Notes: generated by a model not told the origin, from the letters alone. A DNA stretch of 64,000 nucleotides from Lentzea albida (GCF_900111005.1 NZ_FOFV01000005.1:310001-374000); one strand, 5' to 3'. Counted from the stretch's first letter, positions 7,829-19,708 are shown. Translations and numbers: made by a program.

Positions 7829-8266
7829 GCGCGTGAGGATCTTCTCCGAGATGGCCTGCAACGCCGTCACCTCCGAGGCCGTGAGCTGGTCGAACACCAG
7901 CTTGTGCACCATCTCGGCGTGCGCCGGCGCGGCCGCCTCGATCGCGGAGCGGCCCTGGTCCGTCAGCACGACGAACGACCCACGTCCGTCGCTGCCACAA
8001 CTCTCTCGCCGCACCAGACCGCGCTTCTCCATCCGTGCGACGTGATGTGAGATGCGGCTCTTCTCCCAGTGCAACGACCGTGCAAGCTCCAACACGCGCA
8101 CGCGCTCCTCACGCGTGTCGGTGAGCTGCACCAGCACGGCGAAGTCGGCCATCGAGATGTCCGAGTCGACCGACATCTGCCTGCTCAGATGCGCATTGAG
8201 CTCCCCCTGCATGCGGACGTAGGCACGCCACGCCTGCTGCTGCTCAGGCTCCAACCATCGTGTCAC
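7733..8266 (-). CDS. MarR family transcriptional regulator
   Basis: A 177-residue winged-helix regulator; the DNA-binding core is RVLELARSLHWEKSRISHHV followed by the wing KRGLVRRESCGSDGRGSFVV. It is divergent from the YceI gene, which it may control. The GTG at 8266 was preferred because TATGCT at 8273-8278 gives a leaderless start; the frame is open to an ATG at 8299. The C-terminal 30 residues extend beyond the usual MarR end and overlap the convergent AraC-type gene, an unusually long overlap that could reflect loss of an earlier stop codon. Confidence 0.85.
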   Translation of the reverse strand: MTRWLEPEQQQAWRAYVRMQGELNAHLSRQMSVDSDISMADFAVLVQLTDTREERVRVLELARSLHWEKSRISHHVARMEKRGLVRRESCGSDGRGSFVVLTDQGRSAIEAAAPAHAEMVHKLVFDQLTASEVTALQAISEKILTRLTTGECAAVVARCDADDAMEVVPQESGCSEA

Positions 8267-8287
8267 CGGTTCAGCATACGGGAATAG

Positions 8288-8316
8288 TTGACACATCATC
8301 CACGTTCGGGCAGGGT
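8288..8316 (+). promoter_or_regulatory. Probable promoter of the YceI gene
   Basis: A consensus -35 TTGACA (8288-8293) is followed after 17 bases by CAGGGT (8311-8316), a weak -10. It overlaps the far upstream part of the MarR gene, so a MarR dimer there could control both directions. Confidence 0.4.
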
Positions 8317-8360
8317 GAGTGAGACTTCAACCAAATCGAGCAACCGAAGGACTTGACACC

Positions 8361-8918
8361 ATGACCACCGCCACCAACCTCACCGAACTGACCGGCGACT
8401 ACGTCATCGACGGCTCGCACTCCCGCATCGGCTTCGTCGCTCGCCACGCGATGGTCACCAAGGTTCGTGGTGCGTTCAACGAGTTCGACGGCAAGATCAA
8501 GATCGACGGTGACAAGCCGGAGAACACCACCGCCGAGGTCACGATCAAGGCCGCGAGCATCGACACCCGCAACGCCCAGCGCGACGGTCACCTGACGACG
8601 AACGAGTTCCTCGACGTCGAGACCTTCCCGGAGATCAAGTTCGTCTCGACCGCCGCCAAGCAGATCGACGACGACAACTTCGAGATCTCCGGTGACCTCA
8701 CCATCAAGGACGTCACCAAGAACATCACCATCCCGTTCGCCTTCGAGGGCGTGGCCGTCGACCCGTTCGGCAACACCCGCGTGGGCTTCGAGGGCTCGCA
8801 CACCATCAACCGCAAGGACTACGGCGTCAGCTGGAACGCGGCGCTCGAGGCCGGCGGCGTGCTGGTGAGCGAGAAGGTCGTCCTCGAGTTCGAGATCTCG
8901 GCGATCAAGCAGGCCTGA
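8361..8918 (+). CDS. YceI-like lipocalin-fold protein
   Basis: A 185-residue YceI family protein. The family forms an extended beta barrel that binds polyisoprenoids or other amphiphiles. Typical landmarks are GDYVIDGSHSRIGFVARHAM at the start, VTIKAASIDTRNAQRDGHL, and GDLTIKDVTKNITIPF. There is no signal peptide, so unlike E. coli YceI it should be cytoplasmic, as in most actinobacterial versions. The ATG at 8361 has AAGGAC ten bases upstream. Control by the divergent MarR is likely by position. The last 14 bases overlap the convergent stress-protein gene. Confidence 0.9.
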   Translation: MTTATNLTELTGDYVIDGSHSRIGFVARHAMVTKVRGAFNEFDGKIKIDGDKPENTTAEVTIKAASIDTRNAQRDGHLTTNEFLDVETFPEIKFVSTAAKQIDDDNFEISGDLTIKDVTKNITIPFAFEGVAVDPFGNTRVGFEGSHTINRKDYGVSWNAALEAGGVLVSEKVVLEFEISAIKQA

Positions 8919-9699
8919 CCACGGCCACCGGGCACGGGGCGTGGTAGACCAGGGCCTGCGAGGTCGACCCGAGCAGCATCCCGGCGAAACCGCCACGCCC
9001 CCGTGACCCGACGACGAGCAGCCCGGCCCGTTGCCCCTGTTCCAGCAGCAACGGGATCGGCCGCTCCCCCAGCACCTGCTCCACCGCGACGTCCGGGTAC
9101 TTCTCCAGCCACCCGGACATTCGCGTTTCCAGGGACTTCTCGTCGCCTTGCGCCATGGCCGCCACCAGCGGCGCCCCGGACGCCGCCGCCTCCTCGAACC
9201 CGAAGCCGATGGCCGCGTCCGATTCGGGCGACAGGTCGACCCCCACCACCACGGGCCCGTCGCGCCGGTGGCCACGTACCACCACCACGGGACACTCACC
9301 GTGAATCGACAACGCGACGGCCGTTGAGCCGATCAACGCTCCGGTGAACCCGCCCAGTCCGTGCGACCCCACCACCACTTCCCGCGCGCGTGCAGACTCC
9401 GCGAGCAACACGGGCGTGGGGTGCTCCATGCGCAGGTCGTGCTCCACAGGCACGTCAGGCGCTTCCGCCCGTACGACGGCCACGGCCTGAGAAAGCCACA
9501 TTCGCCCTTGGTCGTACATGGCCGAACGCAGTTCACGCGCTGATGAGATGACCTCGGGATAACCGCGCGTGGGCAACGTGTACGCATGTACCAGACGCAA
9601 CGGCGCGCCGTGCAGTACGCAGGCTCGCGCAGCCCACGCCACCGCGGCGAGCGCGGACGGGGAACCGTCGACACCGACGACAACGGGAAGACCGCTCAT
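8905..9699 (-). CDS. Universal stress protein, tandem UspA domains
   Basis: A 264-residue protein with two UspA domains (about 1-140 and 148-262). Each ends in the ATP-binding signature G-2x-G-9x-[21 protein letters not shown] and [18 protein letters not shown], so nucleotide binding is probably intact in both. The tandem form is typical of actinobacteria, where several copies belong to the hypoxia/dormancy regulon. It is divergent from a DevR-like regulator, with a DosR-box-like sequence between them. TATTTT six bases before the ATG suggests a leaderless message. Confidence 0.93.
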   Translation of the reverse strand: MSGLPVVVGVDGSPSALAAVAWAARACVLHGAPLRLVHAYTLPTRGYPEVISSARELRSAMYDQGRMWLSQAVAVVRAEAPDVPVEHDLRMEHPTPVLLAESARAREVVVGSHGLGGFTGALIGSTAVALSIHGECPVVVVRGHRRDGPVVVGVDLSPESDAAIGFGFEEAAASGAPLVAAMAQGDEKSLETRMSGWLEKYPDVAVEQVLGERPIPLLLEQGQRAGLLVVGSRGRGGFAGMLLGSTSQALVYHAPCPVAVVRPA

Positions 9700-9755
9700 G
9701 ATCTGAAAATAAGGCCCGATCGGCGCAGTGGGCAGCGTGCGTCGGTCCCCTCATG

Positions 9756-9775
9756 CCAGGGACTTTGGGCTACCG
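9756..9775. promoter_or_regulatory. DosR/DevR-box-like sequence
   Basis: GGGACTTTGGGC (9759-9770) shares the first eight bases and 10 of 14 core bases with the mycobacterial DosR consensus core GGGACTWWAGTCCC. A further GTCCC at 9745-9749 makes an inverted pair with GGGAC at 9759-9763. It lies between the universal stress protein and the DevR-like gene, where autoregulation and co-regulation would be expected. Confidence 0.5.
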
Positions 9776-9783
9776 TGACCTCC

Positions 9784-10434
9784 ATGGCGACGCGTGTCTT
9801 CCTCGTCGACGACCACGAGATCGTCCGGCGGGGCATAGCGGACCTGCTCGGCGAGGAGTCCGACCTCGAGGTGGTCGGTGACGCCGCGTCGGTCGCGGAG
9901 GCCCTGGCCAAGGCGCCGGGCGCGCAGGCCGACGTGGCGGTGCTCGACATCAGGCTGCCCGACGGCAACGGCATCGAGCTGTGCCGCGAGCTGCGCAGCC
10001 GCCTCCCCGGCCTGCAGTGCCTGATGCTCACGAGTTTCGCGGACGACGAGGCCCTGTTCGACGCGATCATGGCGGGCGCCTCCGGTTTCGTGCTGAAGCA
10101 GATCCTCGGCGCGGACCTGGTCAACGCCGTGCGCACCGTCGCGGCGGGACAGTCCCTTCTGGACGCCCGCACGACTTCCGCACTGCTCAACCGGATCCGC
10201 CGCGAACGCGAGGAGGGCGACCCGCTGCGCATGCTCAGCGAGCAGGAGCGCACGGTGCTCGACCTCATCGGCGAGGGCCTCACGAACCGCCAGATCGCCG
10301 AGCGGATGTTCCTCGCCGAGAAGACGGTCAAGAACTACGTCTCGCACCTGCTGGCGAAGCTCGGCATGCAACGCCGCACGCAGGCGGCCGTGTTCGCCTC
10401 GCAGTTCCGCAAGGACGGCGACAAGCCCCGCTGA
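9784..10434 (+). CDS. NarL/FixJ response regulator, DevR (DosR)-like
   Basis: A 216-residue regulator with a receiver domain (phospho-acceptor Asp55 in [13 protein letters not shown], conserved Lys in GFVLKQ) and a LuxR helix-turn-helix at about 145-205. The stretch [20 protein letters not shown] and the ending [12 protein letters not shown] closely resemble mycobacterial DevR/DosR, which switches on dormancy genes under hypoxia and nitric oxide. The cognate kinase gene is convergent, 11 bases downstream. ATG 9784 was chosen; a GTG three codons upstream is possible. It probably also controls the adjacent stress protein and Acg-like genes. Confidence 0.9.
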   Translation: MATRVFLVDDHEIVRRGIADLLGEESDLEVVGDAASVAEALAKAPGAQADVAVLDIRLPDGNGIELCRELRSRLPGLQCLMLTSFADDEALFDAIMAGASGFVLKQILGADLVNAVRTVAAGQSLLDARTTSALLNRIRREREEGDPLRMLSEQERTVLDLIGEGLTNRQIAERMFLAEKTVKNYVSHLLAKLGMQRRTQAAVFASQFRKDGDKPR

Positions 10435-10445
10435 CCGCCCGCGGC

Positions 10446-12821
<2,376 letters not shown>

Positions 12822-12825
<4 letters not shown>

Positions 12826-13979
12826 CGGGCGACCACCGCCTTCCACAACAGCCTGGCCAGCTCCGGGTGGCAGATGTCGTTGTGCGCGCCCGCGATCCCG
12901 TCGATGCGGCGGATCACGGACGTGCAGTCGACGTTGTGGACCTGTCCGCGCGACAGCTCGCCGGGAGACCCGATCTGGTGGCCGTGTGCGTACGTGCCCT
13001 GCACACCGTGGGAGCCGATGGCGCCGTACTTCGGGTACGAGTCCAGGTCGACCTGGCGGCCCGACCGCGCGGCCAGCGGGTAGAACCTGCCGGTCGCGTA
13101 GTCGTTCGACGACGTGGTGACGATGATCGGACCGGGCACGCGGCCGAGCACGCCGCGGAAGTAGCCGGAGCCGGGTTCGCCGGGCAGTCTCTCGGCGAAC
13201 GACCACAGCGACATCGCGCCCTGCACCAGCGTCAGCGTCGCGGCGGGCACCACGTTCGCCATCGCGGTGGCGGTGATGCAGCCGAAGCTGTGGCCCATCA
13301 GGTGGATGCGCGCGTTCGGTGCGGCCTGGGCGACCTCGCGGGCGATCCGGGACGCACCGCTCTCCCCGAACACCTTGGCGCGCCGCTTCATCTTCCAGAA
13401 CGTCAGGATCCGCAACGGTGACAGGATCCCGCCCAGCGCCGGGTCCTCCAGGCACGCCCGGTAGAGCTGCTCCGGGTCGAACGCCATCCCGTCCTCGCCC
13501 GGCAGGTCGGGGACCGAGCTCTCCAGGTAGTCGTAGGCCTGCTTGACCGCGGCCGACATGCGGCACGGATGCTGCCGCGCGGCCTCGACGATGGTGCGCA
13601 CGGCGGCCGTGCGCCCGGCTCCTCCGCCGAGGCGCTGGGCCTGGGCCTTGATGAACTCGTCCGACCGCACGTCCTCGTCCCCCCAGGCCTTCGACGGCCA
13701 GTGCAGGCCCACGAGGAGGGACTTGAACCCGCCGGGAAGCCGGTGTGCCGCTTCCCGTTCGGCCCGGCAGTCGGCCATCGTCGCGACCCACCGCCCGTAC
13801 TGCTCGCGGGCGGCCGGCACGTCGCCGTTCCACCCGTGGATGAAGAAGAAGACATCGGTGACACCGCGGCGGGCGTCGTACAGGACGTCCGCGCTGTCGC
13901 GCCCCCGCTCGTTGCCCGTCTCGTCGAAGCAGACGAGGTGATAGCCGATGTCGTGCCCTGGCACGGTTTCTCGGGACAT
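12822..13979 (-). CDS. Alpha/beta hydrolase-like protein
   Basis: A 385-residue protein with an alpha/beta hydrolase pattern: an early strand-loop VFFFIHGWNGD (about residues 43-53) and the nucleophile elbow LMGHSFGCITA in the second half, with a plausible late His in GAHNDICHPE. The insertion between them is long and contains a basic segment (KMKRRAKVFGESG). There is no signal peptide. It looks like the lipase-like hydrolases of unknown substrate found in actinomycetes. Its TAG stop overlaps the stop of the convergent Acg-like gene in the tetranucleotide CTAG. Confidence 0.7.
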
Positions 13980-14089
13980 CGTGGATCACCACCACACACA
14001 AACGCGCCCAACTGTTGTCCGGTTAATCGGAACTGGAGCGGCTCATGTTTACCCCTGCCGAGCAGGAAAACCCGTTCGGACCAGGGAAT

Positions 14090-14641
14090 TCACCCCCGGT
14101 TGCGCCGGTAGTGGCGTGCCGCGCGGACCCTGTTGCCGCACGACGGCGAGCACCACTCCCGCCGCGGGTGGTCCTTCACGAAGTACAGCACGCAGCCCGG
14201 CGCGTGGCAGGCGCGCACCAGCACCGCGTCCTCACCGGTGAACAGGTCCACCGCCTCCGCTGCGATCAGGGCGCGTTCGCGATCCGCGAGTGATCCTTCA
14301 CTCTCGTTGTGCCGCAACAGCTTCCCGTCGTGCACGGCCAGCTGCGGCCACCGCGGCGCCGTGCGCGCCGCACGGTTGACCTCAGCCACGGCCCGCTCCA
14401 GGTCGCGGTCCTGCGCGATCGGGCGCGTGTCCTCGGTGAGCACCGCCGCGAGGTCCCGCAGGGCCTGCCGCAACGCGCGGAACGCCTCCAGGTCGGCCTG
14501 GTCCGCCGGCACGCCCAGGAACTCGCGGAGCCCACCGACAGTCGTCAGGTCGTCGTGGACCCGCGACCGGTTGGCCCAGACGGTGTTCATCAGCAGGACC
14601 GGCCGGGGTTCGTCGGGCGTGAGCACACCTAACGGTAACAC
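14090..14641 (-). CDS. CGNR zinc-finger regulator (ABATE domain)
   Basis: A 183-residue regulator: an N-terminal ABATE domain (about 15-125), thought to bind a ligand, and a C-terminal CGNR zinc finger with CHAPGCVLYFVKD and REWCSPSCGNRVRAARHYRR, where four Cys bind zinc and the basic tail contacts DNA. The GTG at 14641 is the longest start; a GTG five codons later is also possible. It is divergent from the DUF1348/MOSC pair, and the 66 bases between them hold a strong palindrome, so autoregulation and control of that pair are likely. Confidence 0.88.
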   Translation of the reverse strand: MLPLGVLTPDEPRPVLLMNTVWANRSRVHDDLTTVGGLREFLGVPADQADLEAFRALRQALRDLAAVLTEDTRPIAQDRDLERAVAEVNRAARTAPRWPQLAVHDGKLLRHNESEGSLADRERALIAAEAVDLFTGEDAVLVRACHAPGCVLYFVKDHPRREWCSPSCGNRVRAARHYRRNRG

Positions 14642-14649
14642 AGACTTGC

Positions 14650-14676
14650 AAACGTTAGACCAACGTTCTAACGTTT
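14650..14676. promoter_or_regulatory. 27-bp palindromic operator
   Basis: Perfect 10-base arms AAACGTTAGA (14650-14659) and TCTAACGTTT (14667-14676) flank a 7-base spacer that itself contains another AACGT. It fills the middle of the divergent promoter between the CGNR regulator and the DUF1348 gene. This is the most obvious binding site for the CGNR protein. Confidence 0.7.
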
Positions 14677-14707
14677 ACGGCGTCGCCCAACCGTTGGAAG
14701 GACAGCC

Positions 14708-15142
14708 GTGAAGCTCGTACCCCCGTTCGACGCCGAGACCGCCCGGCTCAAGGTGCAGGCGGCGCAGGACGCCTGGAACTCCAGGGACCCGGTGCGCGTC
14801 GCCGCCGCCTACACGCCGGACTCGGTGTGGCGCAACAGGTCCGAGTTCGTCACCGGCACCGACGAGATCGTCGCGTTCCTGACGAGGAAGTGGGAGCGCG
14901 AACACGAGTACGTGCTGCGCAAGTCGCTGTGGGCGTTCGGCGGCAACCGCATCGCCGTGCGCTTCCAGTACGAGTGGCACGACGACGAGGGCCAGTGGTG
15001 GCGCAGCTACGGCAACGAGAACTGGGAGTTCGCCGAGTCGGGCCTGATGCGCAGGCGCGAGGCGAGCATCAACGACGTGCGGATCGCCGAGTCGGACCGC
15101 CGCGTGGACCCGAACTCCACCGACGAGATCCCGGCGGTGTGA
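14708..15142 (+). CDS. DUF1348 protein, NTF2/SnoaL-like fold
   Basis: A 144-residue protein of the DUF1348 family, a cone-shaped NTF2-like fold related to SnoaL. Family hallmarks: [29 protein letters not shown], and YGNENWEF. No catalytic function is established for the family; the fold usually binds a small hydrophobic ligand. The GTG at 14708 has GGAAGG eight bases upstream. The MOSC gene follows after 4 bases, so the two form an operon, probably repressed by the divergent CGNR regulator. Confidence 0.9.
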   Translation: MKLVPPFDAETARLKVQAAQDAWNSRDPVRVAAAYTPDSVWRNRSEFVTGTDEIVAFLTRKWEREHEYVLRKSLWAFGGNRIAVRFQYEWHDDEGQWWRSYGNENWEFAESGLMRRREASINDVRIAESDRRVDPNSTDEIPAV

Positions 15143-15146
15143 CGAC

Positions 15147-15827
15147 ATGTACCTCAAGGCGTTGTGGCGCTACCCGGTGAAGTCCCTGGGCGGCGAAGAA
15201 CTCCAGCAGGCGACGTTCACCGAAGACGGCGTCGAGGGCGACCGGCTGGTGCACGTGCAGGGCCCGCGCGGCGTGCTGACCGGCCGCACCCGCTACGGCC
15301 TGCTCACGATCCCCGCCTCCACCGGCCCGGACGGCCCGCTGGTCGACGGGCACCCGTGGGACAGCTGGCAGGCGCACGAGAAGGTGCTCCCGTTCGGCGG
15401 CAGGCTGACCCGCTACACCGGCCCGGAGCGGTTCGACGTGCTCAACGTCCTGGTGGCCACGGACGGCCAGGTCGAGGCGGCGGGCGTGGACGTGCGGCGG
15501 CTGCGACCGAACATCCTCATCGGCGGCGTCGAGGCCGGGGAGGAGGACACCTGGCCGGGGCACGCGCTGGTGGTCGGCGACGTGGTGATCGGGATGTACC
15601 AGAAGCGCGCCCGGTGCGTGGTCACGACGATCGACCCGGACACCGGCGCGCAGGACCTGGACGTGCACCGGCGGATCCGGCGCGAGTTCGGCGGGGTGCT
15701 GTGCCTCGACAGCTGGGTGGTCCGGCCCGGGGTGGTCGAGGTCGGCGACACCGTGGAGCTGGTGCCGACCGACGAGCTGCCCGGCCACGTGGGCGGGTGG
15801 ATCGTCGGCCGGCCGTACGCGGTCTAG
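15147..15827 (+). CDS. MOSC-domain protein
   Basis: A 226-residue protein with a MOSC_N beta barrel (LWRYPVKSLGGEELQQA at the start) and a MOSC domain containing RARCVVTTIDPDTG, whose Cys is the conserved residue thought to handle sulfur or molybdenum cofactor. Related proteins include YcbX and the mARC amidoxime reductases, which reduce N-hydroxylated compounds. It is co-transcribed with the DUF1348 gene upstream. The stop overlaps that of the convergent secreted protein by CTAG. Confidence 0.9.
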   Translation: MYLKALWRYPVKSLGGEELQQATFTEDGVEGDRLVHVQGPRGVLTGRTRYGLLTIPASTGPDGPLVDGHPWDSWQAHEKVLPFGGRLTRYTGPERFDVLNVLVATDGQVEAAGVDVRRLRPNILIGGVEAGEEDTWPGHALVVGDVVIGMYQKRARCVVTTIDPDTGAQDLDVHRRIRREFGGVLCLDSWVVRPGVVEVGDTVELVPTDELPGHVGGWIVGRPYAV

Positions 15828-16387
15828 TCGATGTCGCTGGTGTGCACCCAGCCGACCAGGTTCGTGTGCACGTTGTCGTGGTCGAGGATCAGCGTCCAGA
15901 GGTCGCCGTCGCCCTCCTCGCTCGCCAAGGTCAAGGCTGCGATGTCATGACCGGGCGGCACCACTCCGTATCCGCAGGCCATCTTCGGGCAGCTGTGGGC
16001 CCACAGCTCGGTCTGCGACCTCCGCAACTGCCTGCCCGCGTTGCTGCACGACTGGTACCAGTTGGGCACCTGAACTGCGGAGGCGTCCAGGTGGCCGGCG
16101 CGGTTGTCCGCCGTCCTCGCGACGTTCCAGCTGATGCCCGCGTTGGTGGTGTAGCAGTAGACCCGGACGTTGGTACCCGCGGGAAGGACGTGGTAGCCGC
16201 AGTTGAAGGTTGCGCACTGGCGCAACCAGACTTCGGTGGTCGTGGTCGTCCAGTGGTCCGCCGCCGGGACGGCCTGCTCGGGAGCAGGGACGTCCGCAGT
16301 CGCTCCGGCCGGTACCGATGTCGTCCCGATCGCGAGGACGATCGCCATCAAGCTGAACAAGCGCAGCAGAACAGAACGCATGTGCAT
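15824..16387 (-). CDS. Secreted Cys-rich SH3-like protein
   Basis: A 187-residue exported protein: signal peptide at residues 1-30 (RLFSLMAIVLAIGTTSVPAGATA), then two similar segments of about 65 residues. Each has a spaced Cys pair followed by CGY: CATFNCGYHVLPAGTNV and CPKMACGYGVVPPGHDI. This resembles bacterial SH3-like repeats stabilised by disulfides, as seen in peptidoglycan- or surface-binding proteins of actinomycetes. Two further Cys (YCY, YQSC) are probably paired as well. No enzymatic motif is visible. The starts at 16387 and 16381 are equally plausible. Confidence 0.65.
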   Translation of the reverse strand: MHMRSVLLRLFSLMAIVLAIGTTSVPAGATADVPAPEQAVPAADHWTTTTTEVWLRQCATFNCGYHVLPAGTNVRVYCYTTNAGISWNVARTADNRAGHLDASAVQVPNWYQSCSNAGRQLRRSQTELWAHSCPKMACGYGVVPPGHDIAALTLASEEGDGDLWTLILDHDNVHTNLVGWVHTSDID

Positions 16388-16415
16388 GAGAGCCCCCAGG
16401 CTTTCTCAAGTGCGC

Positions 16416-16433
16416 CGGCAGCCCCCGCTGCCG
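16416..16433 (-). terminator. Hairpin downstream of icmF
   Basis: CGGCAGC-CCCC-GCTGCCG is a 7-base-pair stem with a 4-base loop, 54-71 bases after the icmF stop codon and upstream of the SH3-like gene on the same strand. It probably separates the two transcription units. Confidence 0.5.
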
Positions 16434-16486
16434 ACGCGCTCAAGCCTGCCGGAGCACCGGAACAGGTGTCAACGAGGCCGGTGCGC

Positions 16487-19400
16487 CTAGATGTTGCGGC
16501 GGTACTGCCCGCCCACCTCGAAGAACGCCTCGGTGATCTGGCCGAGCGTGCACACGCGCGCCGCGTCCATCAGCACCGCGAACACGTTCTCGTTCGTCTG
16601 CGCGACCTCGCGCAGCCGGGCGAGCGCCTTCTGGGCCTCGTCGCGGTGCGCCGCCTGGTAGGCGCGCGTGCGGTCGACCTGCGACCTCTTCTCCTCCTCG
16701 GTGGCGCGGGCGAGCTCGATCTTCACGACCTCGCGCGTGCCGTCCTCCGGCAGGAAGGTGTTGACGCCCACCAGGGGCAGTGAGCCGTCGTGCTTGCGCT
16801 GTTCGTAGAGCATCGACTCGTCCTGGATGCGGCCGCGCTGGTAGCCGGTCTCCATCGCGCCGAGCACGCCGCCGCGTTCGGAGATGCGGTCGAACTCCAT
16901 CAGCACGGCCTCTTCGACGAGGTCGGTCAGCTCGTCGATGACGAACGAGCCCTGCAACGGGTTCTCGTTGGCCGACAGGCCCCACTCCTTGTTGATGATC
17001 ATCTGGATGGCCATCGCGCGGCGGACGGACGACTCCGTGGGAGTGGTGATCGCCTCGTCGTAGGCGTTGGTGTGCAAGGAATTGCAGTTGTCGTACAGGG
17101 CGCAGAGGGCCTGCAGGGTCGTGCGGATGTCGTTGAAGTCCATTTCCTGCGCGTGCAGCGAACGGCCCGAGGTCTGCACGTGGTACTTGAACTTCTGCGA
17201 ACGCTCCGCGGCGCCGTAGCGGTCGCGCATGGCCACGGCCCAGATCCTCCGCGCCACGCGGCCGATGACGCTGTACTCGGCGTCCATGCCGTTGGAGAAG
17301 AAGAAGCTCAGGTTCGGCGCGAAGTCGTCGATGTTCATGCCGCGCGCGAGGTACGACTCGACGTAGGTGAAGCCGTTGGCGAGCGTGAAGGCGAGCTGGC
17401 TGATGGGGTTCGCCCCGGCCTCGGCGATGTGGTAGCCCGAGATCGACACCGAGTAGAAGTTCCGCACCTGCTGCTGGATGAACCACTCCTGGATGTCCGC
17501 CATCATGCGCAGCGAGAACTCCGTGGAGAAGATGCAGGTGTTCTGGCCCTGGTCCTCCTTGAGGATGTCGGCCTGCACGGTGCCGCGGACATTGGCCAGC
17601 GCGAACGCCTTGATCTTCGCGTGCTCCTCCGCGGACGGCTCGCGCCCCTCCTTCTCCGTGAAGACGGCGACCTGCTGGTCGATCACGGTGTTGAGGAAGT
17701 ACGCGAGGATCGTCGGCGCCGGGCCGTTGATCGTCATCGACACGGACGTGGTCGGCGCGACGAGGTCGAAGCCGTCGTACAGGGCCTTCATGTCGTCGAG
17801 CGACGCGATGGAGACGCCGGAGGTGCCGATCTTGCCGTAGACGTCCGGCGGGGTGTCGGGGTCGCGGCCGTAGAGCGTCACCGAGTCGAACGCCGTCGAC
17901 AGGCGGGTGGCCGGGTTGCCCTTCGACAGGTACTTGAAGCGGCGGTTGGTGCGGAAGGCGTCGCCCTCGCCCGCGAACATGCGCGCCGGGTCCTCACCCT
18001 CGCGCTTGAACGGGAAGACGCCTGCGGTGAAGGGGAAGAAGCCCGGCAGGTTCTCCTTGCGCAGGAACCGCAGCAGCGAGCCCTCGTCGTCGTAGCGCGG
18101 CAGGCTGACCCGGCGGACCTGGTTGCCGGACAACGTCTCCCGCGTCAGACGGGTGCGGATCTCCTTGTCCCGCACCGTGAACACGAGCTCGTCACCGGAG
18201 TACTGCTCGACGGTCGCGGGCCACGACCGCAGCAGGTCGGTGGTGTCGCGGTCGAGCCTGCGCTCGGCGTCGGACACGAGCTCGGCGATGTCCGCGACGC
18301 CCTTGCCCGCGGCTTCGAGGGCCTTCTGCGCGCCGGAGAGCTGGCCGTGCGCGCGAACGGCGGCGACCTGCTCGTCGGTCTTGCGGTGGTAGCCGCGCAC
18401 GGTGTCCGCGATGTCGGACAGGTAGCGGGCACGGGACGCCGGCACGACCGTGGACGCCGAGGTCGACGTCTTGCCCGCGACGACGGCGAGCGAGCCCTCC
18501 TCGACCGCTAGACCGTGCTCCACCAGGCCGTCGCGCAGGAACTGGTAGAGCGCCGTCACGCCGTCGTCGTTGAACGTCGCGGCGGACGTGCCGTAGACCG
18601 GCATGTCCTCCCACTTGACGCCGAACGCCTCGCGGTTGCGCACCATCTGCCGTGCGACGTCACGACGTGCGTCCTCGGCACCGCGGCGCTCGAACTTGTT
18701 GATGGCGACGGCGTCGGCGTAGTCGAGCATGTCGATCTTCTCGAGCTGCGACGCGGCACCGAACTCCGGCGTCATCACGTACAACGAGAAGTCGACGAAC
18801 GGCACGATGGCCGCGTCACCCTGACCGATACCGGGCGTCTCGACGATGACCAGGTCCGCACCAGAAGCCTTGCACGCCACGATGGCCTGCTCCAGGCCGT
18901 CCGGGATCTCGCTGCCCGCACGGCGCGTGGCCAGCGAACGGAAGAACACGCGGTCGCCGTCGAGGCAGTTCATGCGGATGCGGTCACCGAGGAGCGCGCC
19001 ACCACCACGGCGGCGCGTCGGGTCGACGGCGAGCACGGCGATGCGCAGCTTGTCCTGCTGGTCGAGCCGGAACCGGCGCACCAGTTCGTCGGTGAGCGAC
19101 GACTTGCCCGAGCCACCGGTGCCCGTGATGCCCAGAACGGGCACCTTGCGCGTGGTTTCCAGTGGCTCGGCGGTGCCGGCCTCGATGTGCGTGATCGCGC
19201 GCGCCAGGGCCTCGTCGGCTCCCGTCAGCAGCGCGTCGTGGCTGAACGGCTCGGTGAGCGCGTGGTCGCACTCCTCGATCATCAGGTTGATCATGCGGGC
19301 GAGGCCGAGCGTCTGACCGTCCTGCGGCGAGAAGATCCGCGCGACACCGCGCGAGTGCAGCAGCTCGATCTCCTCGGGCACGATGACGCCGCCACCGCCG

Positions 19401-19705
19401 CCGTAGACGCGGATGTGCCCGGCGCCGCGCTCGTTGAGCAACTCGACGAGGTACGAGAAGTACTCGACGTGCCCGCCCTGGTACGCGCTGATGGCGATGC
19501 CCTGCGCGTCCTCCTGGATCGCCGCGTCCACGACCTCCGCCACCGACCGGTTGTGGCCGAGGTGGATCACCTCCGCCCCCTGCGACTGCAGGATGCGCCG
19601 CATGATGTTGATGGCCGCGTCGTGCCCGTCGAAGAGGCTGGACGCGGTCACGAAGCGCACCGGGTTCACCGGCTTGTGCAGCGCGGGCGCGGAGGACGTC
19701 GTCAT
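16487..19705 (-). CDS. icmF: Fused isobutyryl-CoA mutase
   Basis: A 1072-residue adenosylcobalamin enzyme that interconverts isobutyryl-CoA and n-butyryl-CoA, carrying its own G-protein chaperone. Domains in order: B12-binding (about 13-150, cobalt-ligand His28 in FDGHDAAINI), a MeaB/MeaI-like GTPase (about 185-420, Walker A GTGGSGKS at 195-202), then the mutase barrel with substrate-binding region (about 500-1072). Length and order match characterised IcmF proteins (about 1090 residues). It links valine and butyrate metabolism and can supply precursors for fatty acids and polyketides. The ATG at 19705 lies beside an AT-rich inverted repeat. Confidence 0.95.
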   Translation of the reverse strand: MTTSSAPALHKPVNPVRFVTASSLFDGHDAAINIMRRILQSQGAEVIHLGHNRSVAEVVDAAIQEDAQGIAISAYQGGHVEYFSYLVELLNERGAGHIRVYGGGGGVIVPEEIELLHSRGVARIFSPQDGQTLGLARMINLMIEECDHALTEPFSHDALLTGADEALARAITHIEAGTAEPLETTRKVPVLGITGTGGSGKSSLTDELVRRFRLDQQDKLRIAVLAVDPTRRRGGGALLGDRIRMNCLDGDRVFFRSLATRRAGSEIPDGLEQAIVACKASGADLVIVETPGIGQGDAAIVPFVDFSLYVMTPEFGAASQLEKIDMLDYADAVAINKFERRGAEDARRDVARQMVRNREAFGVKWEDMPVYGTSAATFNDDGVTALYQFLRDGLVEHGLAVEEGSLAVVAGKTSTSASTVVPASRARYLSDIADTVRGYHRKTDEQVAAVRAHGQLSGAQKALEAAGKGVADIAELVSDAERRLDRDTTDLLRSWPATVEQYSGDELVFTVRDKEIRTRLTRETLSGNQVRRVSLPRYDDEGSLLRFLRKENLPGFFPFTAGVFPFKREGEDPARMFAGEGDAFRTNRRFKYLSKGNPATRLSTAFDSVTLYGRDPDTPPDVYGKIGTSGVSIASLDDMKALYDGFDLVAPTTSVSMTINGPAPTILAYFLNTVIDQQVAVFTEKEGREPSAEEHAKIKAFALANVRGTVQADILKEDQGQNTCIFSTEFSLRMMADIQEWFIQQQVRNFYSVSISGYHIAEAGANPISQLAFTLANGFTYVESYLARGMNIDDFAPNLSFFFSNGMDAEYSVIGRVARRIWAVAMRDRYGAAERSQKFKYHVQTSGRSLHAQEMDFNDIRTTLQALCALYDNCNSLHTNAYDEAITTPTESSVRRAMAIQMIINKEWGLSANENPLQGSFVIDELTDLVEEAVLMEFDRISERGGVLGAMETGYQRGRIQDESMLYEQRKHDGSLPLVGVNTFLPEDGTREVVKIELARATEEEKRSQVDRTRAYQAAHRDEAQKALARLREVAQTNENVFAVLMDAARVCTLGQITEAFFEVGGQYRRNI

Positions 19706-19708
19706 GAG

